Positions 12,991 to 21,709 of a stretch of DNA of 29,620 nucleotides are shown one piece after another. Position 1 is the stretch's first letter. The number at the start of each line of letters is the position of its first letter. The DNA comes from a virus. The notes below the pieces were generated by a model. It did not search any database. It saw only the letters and a list, made by a program, of their open reading frames with translations, and was not told the DNA's origin. The DNA is taken from the IMG/VR virus record IMGVR_UViG_3300028559_000147, positions 1 through 29,620 of that record; one strand, given 5' to 3'. The position numbers were made by a program, and so were the translations under genes.

Positions 12991-15239
12991 TGACTGAGAT
13001 TGCCGAACTCATTTTTAGTGCACAAACTAAGGAACTTCAGGAAGCAACTATAGAGTTGAATAAAGTTCGTCTTGCCGCACAAGGTTTAGAAAAAAGTTCG
13101 CTTGCTGCCAAAGTTATTGTGGAAAAGTCTGCTGCAATTATTGCTAAAGCTGAAACACAACTTGCGCGTGAGATATACAATAAAACTAAAGCTACAAAGA
13201 CGGCAACCGAGGCCGAGATTGCGCAAGCTAAAGTAAGGCTCAATGCCGCAAGAGAAGATGAAAAAAGAATAGAGATAATGCGTCGTTCGATCTCTGTTGC
13301 TCATGCGCTTGAGAAAGCAAACCTTGCAGTGCGCGCATCTGAAACCGGTCTGTCCGGTGCAGCCGGTGTTGGCAGACCTACGCCGGTGACAACGCGGCGC
13401 GGCGTTGGCGGTATCGCAAACGATCAGCTCCCTAACCGTTTTAACACGTCAAACATTGCCGCACAGTTCCAAGATATTGCGGTGACGGCTTCGATGGGTA
13501 TGAACCCACTGCTCGTAGCGATGCAACAAGGTACACAGGTTGCGGCTATCATGAACTCGATGAAAAACCCTCTACAAGGTCTTGCGGCGGCGTTCACGCA
13601 GGTAATCAACCCTGTGTCCATCCTATCCATTGCACTAACCGGTCTGGCTGTAGTCGGCTTACAAATGGTCGATTGGCCTACGGTTGGCGCAAATGCTCTT
13701 GGATTGTTGGCAGACTCGATACAGTATCTCGCACCGCTTGTAGTCGCTCTCGGTGCTGCGCTCATAGCCTTGAATTGGTCTGCTGTGGTTTCGGGTGTAA
13801 CCGCTGCGACTGTAGGTATCGGTTCACTCACCGTTGCGGCAGGTGCGGCCACTCTTGCCTTTGTTCGTATGGCTGCTGCATGGGTCATTACGCCAATAGG
13901 TGCTTTAACGACTGCTGTAGGGCTTTTAGCAGGTGGTCTTGCTTATGTGTATAAGGTGTTTGATAAAGCAGGTGACGCTGTTCGTGGTTGGGCTGATGAT
14001 ATAAGGGCTTCAAAAGGTGAAACAACTGATTTAACTGATAGGTTGTTCAAACAGACGGTAGAACTTTATAATCAAATTGAAGCGATGAAACTCCATGGAG
14101 TAGCAAGGCGCGCATATATTATCGAACAAGAAGAAGTCAACAGACTAATTGATGAAAACATTAAAAACGGAAAAAAAGCCACTGACGGTCTTGCTGAACG
14201 TCTTCCTATAATCAAATCAAGTGCCATGAGGCTTGCGGAAATGCAAGCCGTATCAGATAAACTGAGGGAGTCAGAAAATAAGAGAAACAAAACAACCAAA
14301 GAATCGACCAAGATCGAAGTCGACCATTACGAGAAACTTATTGAAGGTACGAACTCAAAAATAGCAGCGTTGGAAAACGAACGGATAGCCATTGGTCTGT
14401 CCGGTAAGGCCGCTGCTGAACATAAATATCAGACTGAGTTGCTCAACGAAGCAAACAGTAAAGGTATCGAGCTTGGTCCACAGGAAATTGAAACATTGAC
14501 CAACAAAGCAAAAGTTATGGCTGAGTTGTCAGTAGCAAACGATAATTATCGTGAAGGTGTCGATTTCGCAAAGAGCGCATCGAAGAGTTTCATCACCGAC
14601 ATGATATCCGGTCTTTCATCGGGTAAATCCGCATGGGAATCGTTCGGTAACTCCGTACTCAACATACTCAATAAAATCTTCGATAAACTTATAAACAGCG
14701 GGTTAGAAACTCTATTCGGTGGCGACGGAGGTTTATCGAGCGTAGCAGGTGGGTTCTTCGGTGATCTCTTCGGCGCATCAAGTGGATCATCTTATACGGA
14801 TATGGGCAACTTTAACGCTGACTTGTCATCCGGTTTCAGTTTCTCACAAGGGCTGACAGGTGCATATGCCAAAGGCGGCGCGTTCACCAATGGCATCTAT
14901 AACAGCCCCACAATGTTTAGGTTCGCCGGCGGAGGCAAATTTGGCCTCATGGGAGAGGCTGGTCCTGAGGCTGTTATGCCTCTCAAGCGCGGCGCGGACG
15001 GGTCGCTGGGCGTGGCTCTCAATGATGCTGGCAGCGGTGCAAGCGGCAACGGTAACGTTGTAGTCAACGTGTATAATAATTCCGATAGTTCAACGAAGGT
15101 TGAACAGCGTCAAACTTCACAAGGTGTTGAGATTGATGTTATGATTGATCGCATTGTGAGTGAGAAGTTAGGTACACAGGGTACAGCAACGAACCACGCG
15201 CTCAATACGTATCAACAACGCAGACTGATAACGAGGTAA
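12990..15239 (+). CDS. Tail tape measure protein
   Basis: The 749-residue protein sets tail length and is ejected at infection. Residues 1-115 are a charged coiled coil. About 148-190 (NRFNTSNIAAQFQDIAVTASMGMNPLLVAMQQGTQ) matches the conserved core of TMP_2-type tape measures. Residues about 195-335 are strongly hydrophobic with several membrane-capable stretches, and 370-545 is helical again. The C-terminus has GGGKFGLMGEAGPEAVMPLKRG and DGSLGVAL, typical of these proteins. At about 1.5 angstrom per residue the tail would be roughly 110 nm; that figure is a rule-of-thumb inference. It follows the chaperone pair and precedes the gpM-like gene by 2 nt. Confidence 0.92.
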   Translation: MTEIAELIFSAQTKELQEATIELNKVRLAAQGLEKSSLAAKVIVEKSAAIIAKAETQLAREIYNKTKATKTATEAEIAQAKVRLNAAREDEKRIEIMRRSISVAHALEKANLAVRASETGLSGAAGVGRPTPVTTRRGVGGIANDQLPNRFNTSNIAAQFQDIAVTASMGMNPLLVAMQQGTQVAAIMNSMKNPLQGLAAAFTQVINPVSILSIALTGLAVVGLQMVDWPTVGANALGLLADSIQYLAPLVVALGAALIALNWSAVVSGVTAATVGIGSLTVAAGAATLAFVRMAAAWVITPIGALTTAVGLLAGGLAYVYKVFDKAGDAVRGWADDIRASKGETTDLTDRLFKQTVELYNQIEAMKLHGVARRAYIIEQEEVNRLIDENIKNGKKATDGLAERLPIIKSSAMRLAEMQAVSDKLRESENKRNKTTKESTKIEVDHYEKLIEGTNSKIAALENERIAIGLSGKAAAEHKYQTELLNEANSKGIELGPQEIETLTNKAKVMAELSVANDNYREGVDFAKSASKSFITDMISGLSSGKSAWESFGNSVLNILNKIFDKLINSGLETLFGGDGGLSSVAGGFFGDLFGASSGSSYTDMGNFNADLSSGFSFSQGLTGAYAKGGAFTNGIYNSPTMFRFAGGGKFGLMGEAGPEAVMPLKRGADGSLGVALNDAGSGASGNGNVVVNVYNNSDSSTKVEQRQTSQGVEIDVMIDRIVSEKLGTQGTATNHALNTYQQRRLITR

Positions 15240-15241
15240 GA

Positions 15242-15577
15242 ATGACAACGTGGCCATCCACACTTGTGATACGCCGCGATGCGTTTAACGAAACCCCTCC
15301 TGCTCGTCAACTGCGTTCTTCAATGGACGTGGGTCCTGACAAGGTGCGCCGCCGCACCACATTGGCTCCTCGGAACATCACTATTCAGATGTTACTGACC
15401 GATGCGTTGTTGGATACGTTTGATGATTTTTACGTTGCCAATGACACAGGGATTTTTGACTTTGTGCATCCGCGCACGACTGAAACAATGACTGCGCGCT
15501 TCACCGACGAACCACCAACGTATGAATCAATGGATAACCTTTGGAACGTTAAGGTGACATTGGAGTTGTTACCATGA
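15242..15577 (+). CDS. Minor tail protein (lambda gpM-like)
   Basis: The 111-residue product starts MTTWPSTLVIRRDAFNETPP and has RTTLAPRNITIQMLLTDALLDTFDDFY and IFDFVHPRTTETMTARF, the outline of lambda gpM-type tail tip proteins, which attach the tube to the tip. It is the first of an M-L-K-I/J ordered series here. Start GAGGTAAGA precedes the ATG. The next gene overlaps by 4 nt. Confidence 0.78.
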   Translation: MTTWPSTLVIRRDAFNETPPARQLRSSMDVGPDKVRRRTTLAPRNITIQMLLTDALLDTFDDFYVANDTGIFDFVHPRTTETMTARFTDEPPTYESMDNLWNVKVTLELLP

Positions 15578-16077
15578 CAGATGTCACTGATGATTTTAAA
15601 TCTTCGGTATATGCACAAGAAACTGATGATGTTTTCATCGTGCTGGTCACGCTTTACAGTGATGAACTGGCGGAAGATATTCTCTTGTCCAATGTGGCGC
15701 ACGAAAAATTTGATGACCTTGGCGACAACATTTACGGCGTAACCAGCAATGGTGATAGGTACATTTATTGCCCGTTTAAAATATCCCTTCCGAGAGATGA
15801 TAAAACTGGAACGGTGTCTGCCAAACTGTCCATTCAGAATGTTGACCGGAGCATCGTGAGTTACGCACGCTCGGTGCAAAGGTCGATCACTGTTAAAATC
15901 CAAGTCGTTTTATCGAGAGACACTGATGTGGTCGAACTTGAGTTCGACAATTTTAGACTGTCCAGTGTCTCGTATGATGCTCTGGTTGTTGAGGGTGCGC
16001 TCACTTTGGATTATTGGGGTTTAGAACCTTTTCCATCGGGTCGTTTTACACCTTCAAAGTTTCCTGGGCTTTTCTAA
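15574..16077 (+). CDS. Minor tail protein (DUF1833 / gpL-like)
   Basis: The 167-residue protein has the DUF1833 pattern: FIVLVTLYSDELAEDILLSN, YIYCPFKISLPRDDKTGTVSAKLSIQNVDRSIVSYARSV, and a closing LEFDNFRLSSVSYDALVVEGALTLDYWGLEPFPSGRFTPSKFPGLF. This family occupies the gpL position of the tail tip in many proteobacterial siphoviruses. Lambda gpL carries an iron-sulfur cluster; no cysteine cluster is present here (a single Cys, in YCPFK), so that feature is absent. Its stop overlaps the NlpC/P60 start by 1 nt. Confidence 0.82.
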   Translation: MTDVTDDFKSSVYAQETDDVFIVLVTLYSDELAEDILLSNVAHEKFDDLGDNIYGVTSNGDRYIYCPFKISLPRDDKTGTVSAKLSIQNVDRSIVSYARSVQRSITVKIQVVLSRDTDVVELEFDNFRLSSVSYDALVVEGALTLDYWGLEPFPSGRFTPSKFPGLF

Positions 16078-16505
16078 TGTGGAGCAATGATTACATCCAC
16101 GTGCAATTCAAAGATCACGGGAGAAGCAAAGTCGGTGCGGACTGTTGGGGTTTAGTTAGGATAATTTATCAGGAGCGATTAGGAATTATCCTACCCTCTT
16201 ATGATGAAGTTTACACCGATGTTTTAGACCGTCAGGGAATCGCCGATAATTACCAACAGCACCGTCAAGATTGGTTGCCAATTGAGCAAGGTTTTGAAAA
16301 AGAATATGATTTAGCGGTGTTTAGGATGCTCAACCTACCGACACATGTGGCTGTTGTAATTAAGCCTAATTTGATGATACATTGTGAGCGCGGCTGTGGA
16401 ACTTGTGTCAGCGATTACAAGGAAGAAAGACAGTGGTCACGAAGGCTAGAAGGGTTCTACAGGTATGCGGCAAGTTCAGACATCTCTTCTACCGTTTCAC
16501 CTTGA
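16077..16505 (+). CDS. NlpC/P60 tail tip peptidase (gpK-like)
   Basis: I use ATG 16077, which overlaps the previous stop (TAATG), instead of an in-frame ATG at 16014. The 142-residue product has the NlpC/P60 catalytic layout: Cys23 in GADCWGLVRIIY, His90 in LPTHVAVVI, and a polar third residue, His102, in MIHCERG. It matches the C-terminal domain of lambda gpK; the N-terminal JAMM domain of gpK is missing, as in many related phages. It probably cuts peptidoglycan cross-bridges during entry or acts in tip assembly. The next gene overlaps it by 41 nt. Confidence 0.85.
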   Translation: MWSNDYIHVQFKDHGRSKVGADCWGLVRIIYQERLGIILPSYDEVYTDVLDRQGIADNYQQHRQDWLPIEQGFEKEYDLAVFRMLNLPTHVAVVIKPNLMIHCERGCGTCVSDYKEERQWSRRLEGFYRYAASSDISSTVSP

Positions 16506-19500
16506 TCGCAAGACAATTCTTGTTGATGAGGGTATGTCTGTAGAGCGTGTTATCGACAGTCTTTTCCCGCAAAATATAAAAGTTCAAGTGATGATCGATG
16601 ATAAAACCGTCGAGCGAGAACTGTGGGCAGAATTAATTCCGCCTTTAGATTCACATTTTTCAATTATAGCAATTCCGGCGGGTGGTAAAGGTAAAAACCC
16701 TCTTGCTATCATCCTAATGCTTGCTGTGGTGGTTGCTGCGGCTTGGGCTGCACCTATTCTTCTTGCTGGAACTGCGCTTGCGGGTTCAGCAGCAGCGATC
16801 GCAGGTGTTACAGCAGCTATCGGCGCGGTCGGGTCTCTATTGGTCTCAATGATTGCTTCAACACCTCTACAATCATCTTCGAATAGAAACTCTGATGTCA
16901 AAGAATCAACGACTCAATTTATCGAAGGTGCATCGAACGCTATCGATCCTTATGGTGTGATACCGATTAATCTCGGTACAAACCGCATGTTCCCTAAACA
17001 AGCTGCGAGACCTTACACTGAAACAAGTTCAAACCTGCAATATGTGCGCCAACTTTTCACTTATGGGTTCGGAAAACACGTTATAACAGACAGAAAGTTC
17101 GGTGAGACACCTATAGGTGAATATAGTGATATAGATTTAGAAGATAAATTGAATGGTGATCTTAGCGATGGAACATCTATTTATTCAAACGATGTATATC
17201 AGGAAAGTATAAGTACAGTCGTAGCAGCGAGTGAAGGTTATATTTTGAGAACGACTCAAACCAACAGCAACGAAGCTGAGATGGATTTAACTTTCGGAAG
17301 AGGTTTGACGATCTACAATGATGCAGGTAACAGAACTGAAGCATCGGTTGAATTTGAACTTCAATTTGCACCAACTGGTACGTCCGATTGGAGTTCAGGT
17401 TCAGCAGGGATTAGTTATTCATCTAAAAACGTAACGATACCTTCAAGATATATTGGTCAAGTATTGATTCATAGACAGGGGTACTTCAGCGTATTCTATA
17501 GAAACTCCCATGTGGTGTTTCTTAATTACTATACCGGTGAAGTAGTTCTTAAATCCTATACGTCGGCTAACTCTGTTTTACCATCTGATCCTGTACCGCC
17601 GACACCTTATGGTCACATACGTATTGCTTCAATCTTGGTCACGGACTCAGGTGCTACAGTGACCGACGAACGTATCAACAATGTACCTGAGTATTTTGCT
17701 GATCTGACACATTTTACACCGTCAGTATCAAGTATGACGCTGACCATTGGGGCAGGTACGATAACATCTAACAAGTTTAGAATTACAGCAAGCACTGCTG
17801 AACCTTTAAGGATTTCTAAGCGTATGGTCTTTCCCTCAGCAGCTCAATATGACGTGCGTATAAAGCGTCTTACTGCGGATTCGGTAATTGATAAGCAGAT
17901 TGATGAATGTACTTTGACCGCTCTGAAAAGTATTAGATATATTCAACCAGTAGCACAAGAGGACATCTCTGGTACTGCGATGCGTATACTTGGTACAGAT
18001 CAGCTCAACGGGTCTATACAAAATTACAATGTGATATGCTCAACAATCATACCTTTTTACGATGTGGACACCGATAGTTGGGTAGAGGGTGTTTCTTCTG
18101 ATCCTGCTTCTATTTACAGATATGTTTTACAGTGCGATGCGTTTGTAGAGAGCAAGCGTTTGCCTGACGCGCGCATAAACATATCCAAGTTGGAAGAGTG
18201 GTCAGATTATTGCCGTGAGAAAGGTCTCACTTACAATCGCGTTATAGATTATGAAGCGAGCATTGACGATGTGCTGAATGACATTTGTGCTGCGGGTATG
18301 GCCACTAAACATTACGTGGATGGTGTTTACAGTGTGATCGTCGATAACGAACGAGACACGGTTAAGGGTCTTGTAACACCGCGCAATAGTTGGGGATATA
18401 AAGGAATAATCACCTATCCAGAATTACCACATGCTTTTCGTGTTGAGTTCCGTAATCCTGATAAGGGTTATCAGATAGACGAAAGGATAGTTTATCAAGA
18501 CGGGTACAATGAGAGTAATGCAACAGATTTTGAACGCATAGAATTGAGTAATTGCACAAGTGCTTCTTTGGCTTACTATTACGCTCGTAGATATTTAGCC
18601 ACTCTGAAATTGCAACCAGAAGTGCACACCTTTAACATGGACTTTGAGAACCTAGCGTTCAACAGAGGGGATCGTATTCAGCTCGTGAACGATGTCGTGT
18701 TAGTCGGCGTAGGTCAAGGTCGCATCACTGCGCTGACGGATAATGGTACACACGTTACATCATTCACCATCGATGAAACGTTGACCATCCCGACAGTGAC
18801 CAACTTCGGCGCGCGCATACGACACGCAGACGGTTCAGGATGTCTATGGTACGAGATTGTCAATGTGCCTGGTGAAAGAAACACGTTCACCTTTGTCACA
18901 CCTGTTTTGATAGCCAGCGCACCTGGTCTTGATAGTTTGTGTGCGTTTACCGATTTTTCTTCTCAGTTGGATTTGGTCGTTTCATCGATAACCTTAGACA
19001 CGAACCATAATGCTCAGATCAACGCGATTAATTATGCACCATCTCGGTTCAATGCTGATACAGAAGTTATACCTGATTTCACAAGCAACATCATCCAACA
19101 GATTGGTGCATACACACCAGACGCTCCGATTTTAAATGGTGAAATAGCTTCAGATGAAACTGTCATGAGTAAGAATAGCGATGGTTCTTACACGTCACGC
19201 ATGATCATAAATCTCACCAATACGAATGAAGCAACGGTTCAGCCGATTATAAAATATCAAAGAGTTGGTGATACACTGTGGTCTCGACCTGACACTCTAA
19301 TCCGCGACGCTGATCGGGTAGTATTAACTAACCTCGAAGATGGTAAGTTCTATAATTTTGAAATCCGTTATCAGCGTCAAACAGGGCAGATGCTTTTGTC
19401 CCAGCCTTTACGTCTGAATAACGTGAAATTTCTGGGAGCGAGTTCAATACCTGATGATGTATCTACGTTCAAGGTTTCGATCATTGGTGCTACAGGCTAT

Positions 19501-20478
19501 TTTAATTGGACAGGTGTGAGTGACGTTGACCTATCGCATTACGTGATCAGACACTCATCTCTGACCAGTGGAGCCACGCGCTATAATTCGCAAATCGTGC
19601 GTTCTGACATCAAAGGTAATTCCATTGCTCTACCCATACAGGTCGGTACTTATCTGATATATGCTGTGGATATTTTGGGTAATGAGAGTGCTTCAGCAAC
19701 AACGATTGTCAATTTCAACTCCGGCGTTGAGAACAACCTTGTCACGACACTTATCCAAGAACCAACATGGTCGGGAACTAAGGTTAATTGTCATGTGATA
19801 AACGATCAGCTTTATTTAATCGATCCTACGGAAATTGGGTATTATTATTTCACACCTTCACCTTATGATCTCGGTGATGTTTATGATTCAATTATGTCCG
19901 CAAAATTGGAAATGTATGGGTCATTTTATTTGAGAGTGCGCGACATAGCGAGTATCAGATCGGTCGCTTCTTTCAGAGGCACAGGTGGTCCAAACATTCG
20001 TTCGCTGACATCGGTTCGTTCTGTGTCATCACTCAGAGGTATCGATCAGAACGCATGGTTTGTGACGCTTCAAATCAGCACTAGTGAAGATAATATCACC
20101 TACACTGACTGGGAAGAGATGGAAAACGCTTCCTACAGGTGGAGATATGTCAAATTAAGGTTGAAACTTGCATCGAACGATGAGAGCATAAGCCCAAGGG
20201 TTGTAATGGCTCAGGTCAAGATCGACATGCCTGAACGACAAGAAAAAGGTGTAGATGTAACGATTCCTTCCACTGGTTTAACTATTACATATTCCTCACC
20301 TTTTAAAGAAGAACCGGTGGTTTTGTTCACCTTGCAAGACGGTGCTGTTGATGATAGACTTGAGTACGTTTCAAAGACTGCAAGCGGCTGCACGGTGAAG
20401 GTTTATAATCAAACGGCAGCGGCTTATGTGGAAAGAACGACAGATTATACCATAACTGGTTTCGGAAAGGCCATCTAA
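16465..20478 (+). CDS. Tail tip/host specificity protein, gpI-J fusion
   Basis: The 1337-residue product combines two lambda-type modules. Residues 1-75 form a small ubiquitin-like domain (LDRKTILVDEGMSVERVIDSL, ELWAELIPPLDSHFSIIAIPAGGKG), and 79-130 is a long hydrophobic stretch; together they match lambda gpI. The rest is gpJ-like, beginning around SNAIDPYGVIPINLGTNRMFPKQAARPY, with beta-rich central domains, fibronectin-like segments around 870-1060, and a C-terminal domain with IRSVASFRGTGG/LTSVRSVSSLRG repeats ending TDYTITGFGKAI. It should form the tail tip that recognises the host receptor and may enter the membrane. It overlaps the NlpC/P60 gene by 41 nt and the next gene by 1 nt. Confidence 0.88.
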   Translation: MRQVQTSLLPFHLDRKTILVDEGMSVERVIDSLFPQNIKVQVMIDDKTVERELWAELIPPLDSHFSIIAIPAGGKGKNPLAIILMLAVVVAAAWAAPILLAGTALAGSAAAIAGVTAAIGAVGSLLVSMIASTPLQSSSNRNSDVKESTTQFIEGASNAIDPYGVIPINLGTNRMFPKQAARPYTETSSNLQYVRQLFTYGFGKHVITDRKFGETPIGEYSDIDLEDKLNGDLSDGTSIYSNDVYQESISTVVAASEGYILRTTQTNSNEAEMDLTFGRGLTIYNDAGNRTEASVEFELQFAPTGTSDWSSGSAGISYSSKNVTIPSRYIGQVLIHRQGYFSVFYRNSHVVFLNYYTGEVVLKSYTSANSVLPSDPVPPTPYGHIRIASILVTDSGATVTDERINNVPEYFADLTHFTPSVSSMTLTIGAGTITSNKFRITASTAEPLRISKRMVFPSAAQYDVRIKRLTADSVIDKQIDECTLTALKSIRYIQPVAQEDISGTAMRILGTDQLNGSIQNYNVICSTIIPFYDVDTDSWVEGVSSDPASIYRYVLQCDAFVESKRLPDARINISKLEEWSDYCREKGLTYNRVIDYEASIDDVLNDICAAGMATKHYVDGVYSVIVDNERDTVKGLVTPRNSWGYKGIITYPELPHAFRVEFRNPDKGYQIDERIVYQDGYNESNATDFERIELSNCTSASLAYYYARRYLATLKLQPEVHTFNMDFENLAFNRGDRIQLVNDVVLVGVGQGRITALTDNGTHVTSFTIDETLTIPTVTNFGARIRHADGSGCLWYEIVNVPGERNTFTFVTPVLIASAPGLDSLCAFTDFSSQLDLVVSSITLDTNHNAQINAINYAPSRFNADTEVIPDFTSNIIQQIGAYTPDAPILNGEIASDETVMSKNSDGSYTSRMIINLTNTNEATVQPIIKYQRVGDTLWSRPDTLIRDADRVVLTNLEDGKFYNFEIRYQRQTGQMLLSQPLRLNNVKFLGASSIPDDVSTFKVSIIGATGYFNWTGVSDVDLSHYVIRHSSLTSGATRYNSQIVRSDIKGNSIALPIQVGTYLIYAVDILGNESASATTIVNFNSGVENNLVTTLIQEPTWSGTKVNCHVINDQLYLIDPTEIGYYYFTPSPYDLGDVYDSIMSAKLEMYGSFYLRVRDIASIRSVASFRGTGGPNIRSLTSVRSVSSLRGIDQNAWFVTLQISTSEDNITYTDWEEMENASYRWRYVKLRLKLASNDESISPRVVMAQVKIDMPERQEKGVDVTIPSTGLTITYSSPFKEEPVVLFTLQDGAVDDRLEYVSKTASGCTVKVYNQTAAAYVERTTDYTITGFGKAI

Positions 20479-21542
20479 TGTCCCAGAATAGTGTAGATTT
20501 TTCAGCCGATCCGAATGGTACTGTTCTCCTCGATACGCTGTTGACAAATCAAAAACAAAATATCTTGACGAACAATAGTGGTTCATCGAGACCAACTTAT
20601 GTGCTTGCGGGGACGCATTGGATAAATACAACTACTAATCCTTGGGTTGTGAATTATTATGACGGTTCATCAGATGTAAAGATCGGTGAAATAAATACCA
20701 GCACGCATATTTTCACGCCTTATTTCGGTGACGGAAGCGCAGCTACCCCGTCTATGACGTTCGATTCCGATAAGGACACAGGGTTATATCGTATCGGTAC
20801 AAACATTCTCGGTATTGCAACGAATGGTGTAGAGCGAGTCCGCATTGATGCTTCTGGTGATATGACATTGCAGAATTATCTTAATGCTAACCTCGGTATT
20901 CGGGCGAACACGGTAGCAGTGAACGGTTTCGGAGTACGAGTCACACAACCTTCAAGCGGAACTACCGATGCAATTTTACAATTTACGGATTATGCACAAA
21001 CTACTCAACGCGCTTCGATTCAAGGTACAAATGATGGTGATTTAACCCTTAACCCGTCTTCTGGTCGAGACATCCTCTGTGTAACAAGGTTTGCTCCTAA
21101 TTCAACTTTAGGCATTAAAGGTACGACCACAAATGACAGCGCACAGGCCGGTTCGGTTGGTGAGTACAAATCTAGTTTCTTAACATCTGGTTCGGCGGTT
21201 AATATAGCAACTGCAACAGCAACAAATCTGACATCTCTGTCTTTGGAGGCTGGAGATTGGGATGTGTTTGGTGAGGTTAGAGTTATCGTTCCAAACACTA
21301 AAGTAATGAGTTTATTCTACGCAAGTTCGAGCACTGTTTCAGCCACCACAAATGCCGACGTTGCTGGATTCGCTTCATGGATTGGCTCATTTACGGGAGA
21401 TGGTAGCACTATTTTAAGTATTCCATTGCCTTTAAAGCGTGTTTCAATTGCATCCACAACCACGGTTTATGCTTGTGTCTACCACAACGCAAATGCAACC
21501 AGTCCCTTTTACGGTGGCATTTATGCAAGGAGGGTACGTTAA
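20478..21542 (+). CDS. Tail fibre or tip appendage protein
   Basis: The 354-residue protein follows the J-like gene and has fibre features: a start MSQNSVDFSADPNGTVLLDTL, RPTYVLAGTHWINTTTNPW (a segment common near the N-terminus of phage fibres), PSMTFDSDKDTGLYRIGTNILGIATNGVERVRI (a repeat-like motif of trimeric fibre shafts), then a Ser/Thr-rich beta head ending YGGIYARRVR. It likely attaches to the tip and binds host surface. No catalytic or chaperone domain is seen. The stop overlaps the next ATG by 1 nt. Confidence 0.8.
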   Translation: MSQNSVDFSADPNGTVLLDTLLTNQKQNILTNNSGSSRPTYVLAGTHWINTTTNPWVVNYYDGSSDVKIGEINTSTHIFTPYFGDGSAATPSMTFDSDKDTGLYRIGTNILGIATNGVERVRIDASGDMTLQNYLNANLGIRANTVAVNGFGVRVTQPSSGTTDAILQFTDYAQTTQRASIQGTNDGDLTLNPSSGRDILCVTRFAPNSTLGIKGTTTNDSAQAGSVGEYKSSFLTSGSAVNIATATATNLTSLSLEAGDWDVFGEVRVIVPNTKVMSLFYASSSTVSATTNADVAGFASWIGSFTGDGSTILSIPLPLKRVSIASTTTVYACVYHNANATSPFYGGIYARRVR

Positions 21543-21709
21543 TGACTTTATACGAAAAGATAAAAGCTATTTATCCAAGCTTAACAATCGCAGATTTTGA
21601 CCCTATGAACGGGACGATCAATCTCATATGTGAAGATGGGGTGGAGAGTATCCGCAAATGGGAACATCCAACATTAGAACGACCTACGGATGAAGAGTTA
21701 GATGGATGA
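21542..21709 (+). CDS. Small tail-fibre-associated protein (55 aa)
   Basis: ATG 21542 overlaps the preceding stop in TAATG, and AGGAGGG lies about 10 nt upstream, so I prefer it to upstream in-frame codons. The product (MTLYEKIKAIYPSLTIADFD, ending HPTLERPTDEELDG) is an acidic protein of a small family found next to fibre genes. The role is unknown; fibre attachment or folding help is plausible. The last 8 nt overlap the next fibre gene. Confidence 0.72.
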   Translation: MTLYEKIKAIYPSLTIADFDPMNGTINLICEDGVESIRKWEHPTLERPTDEELDG

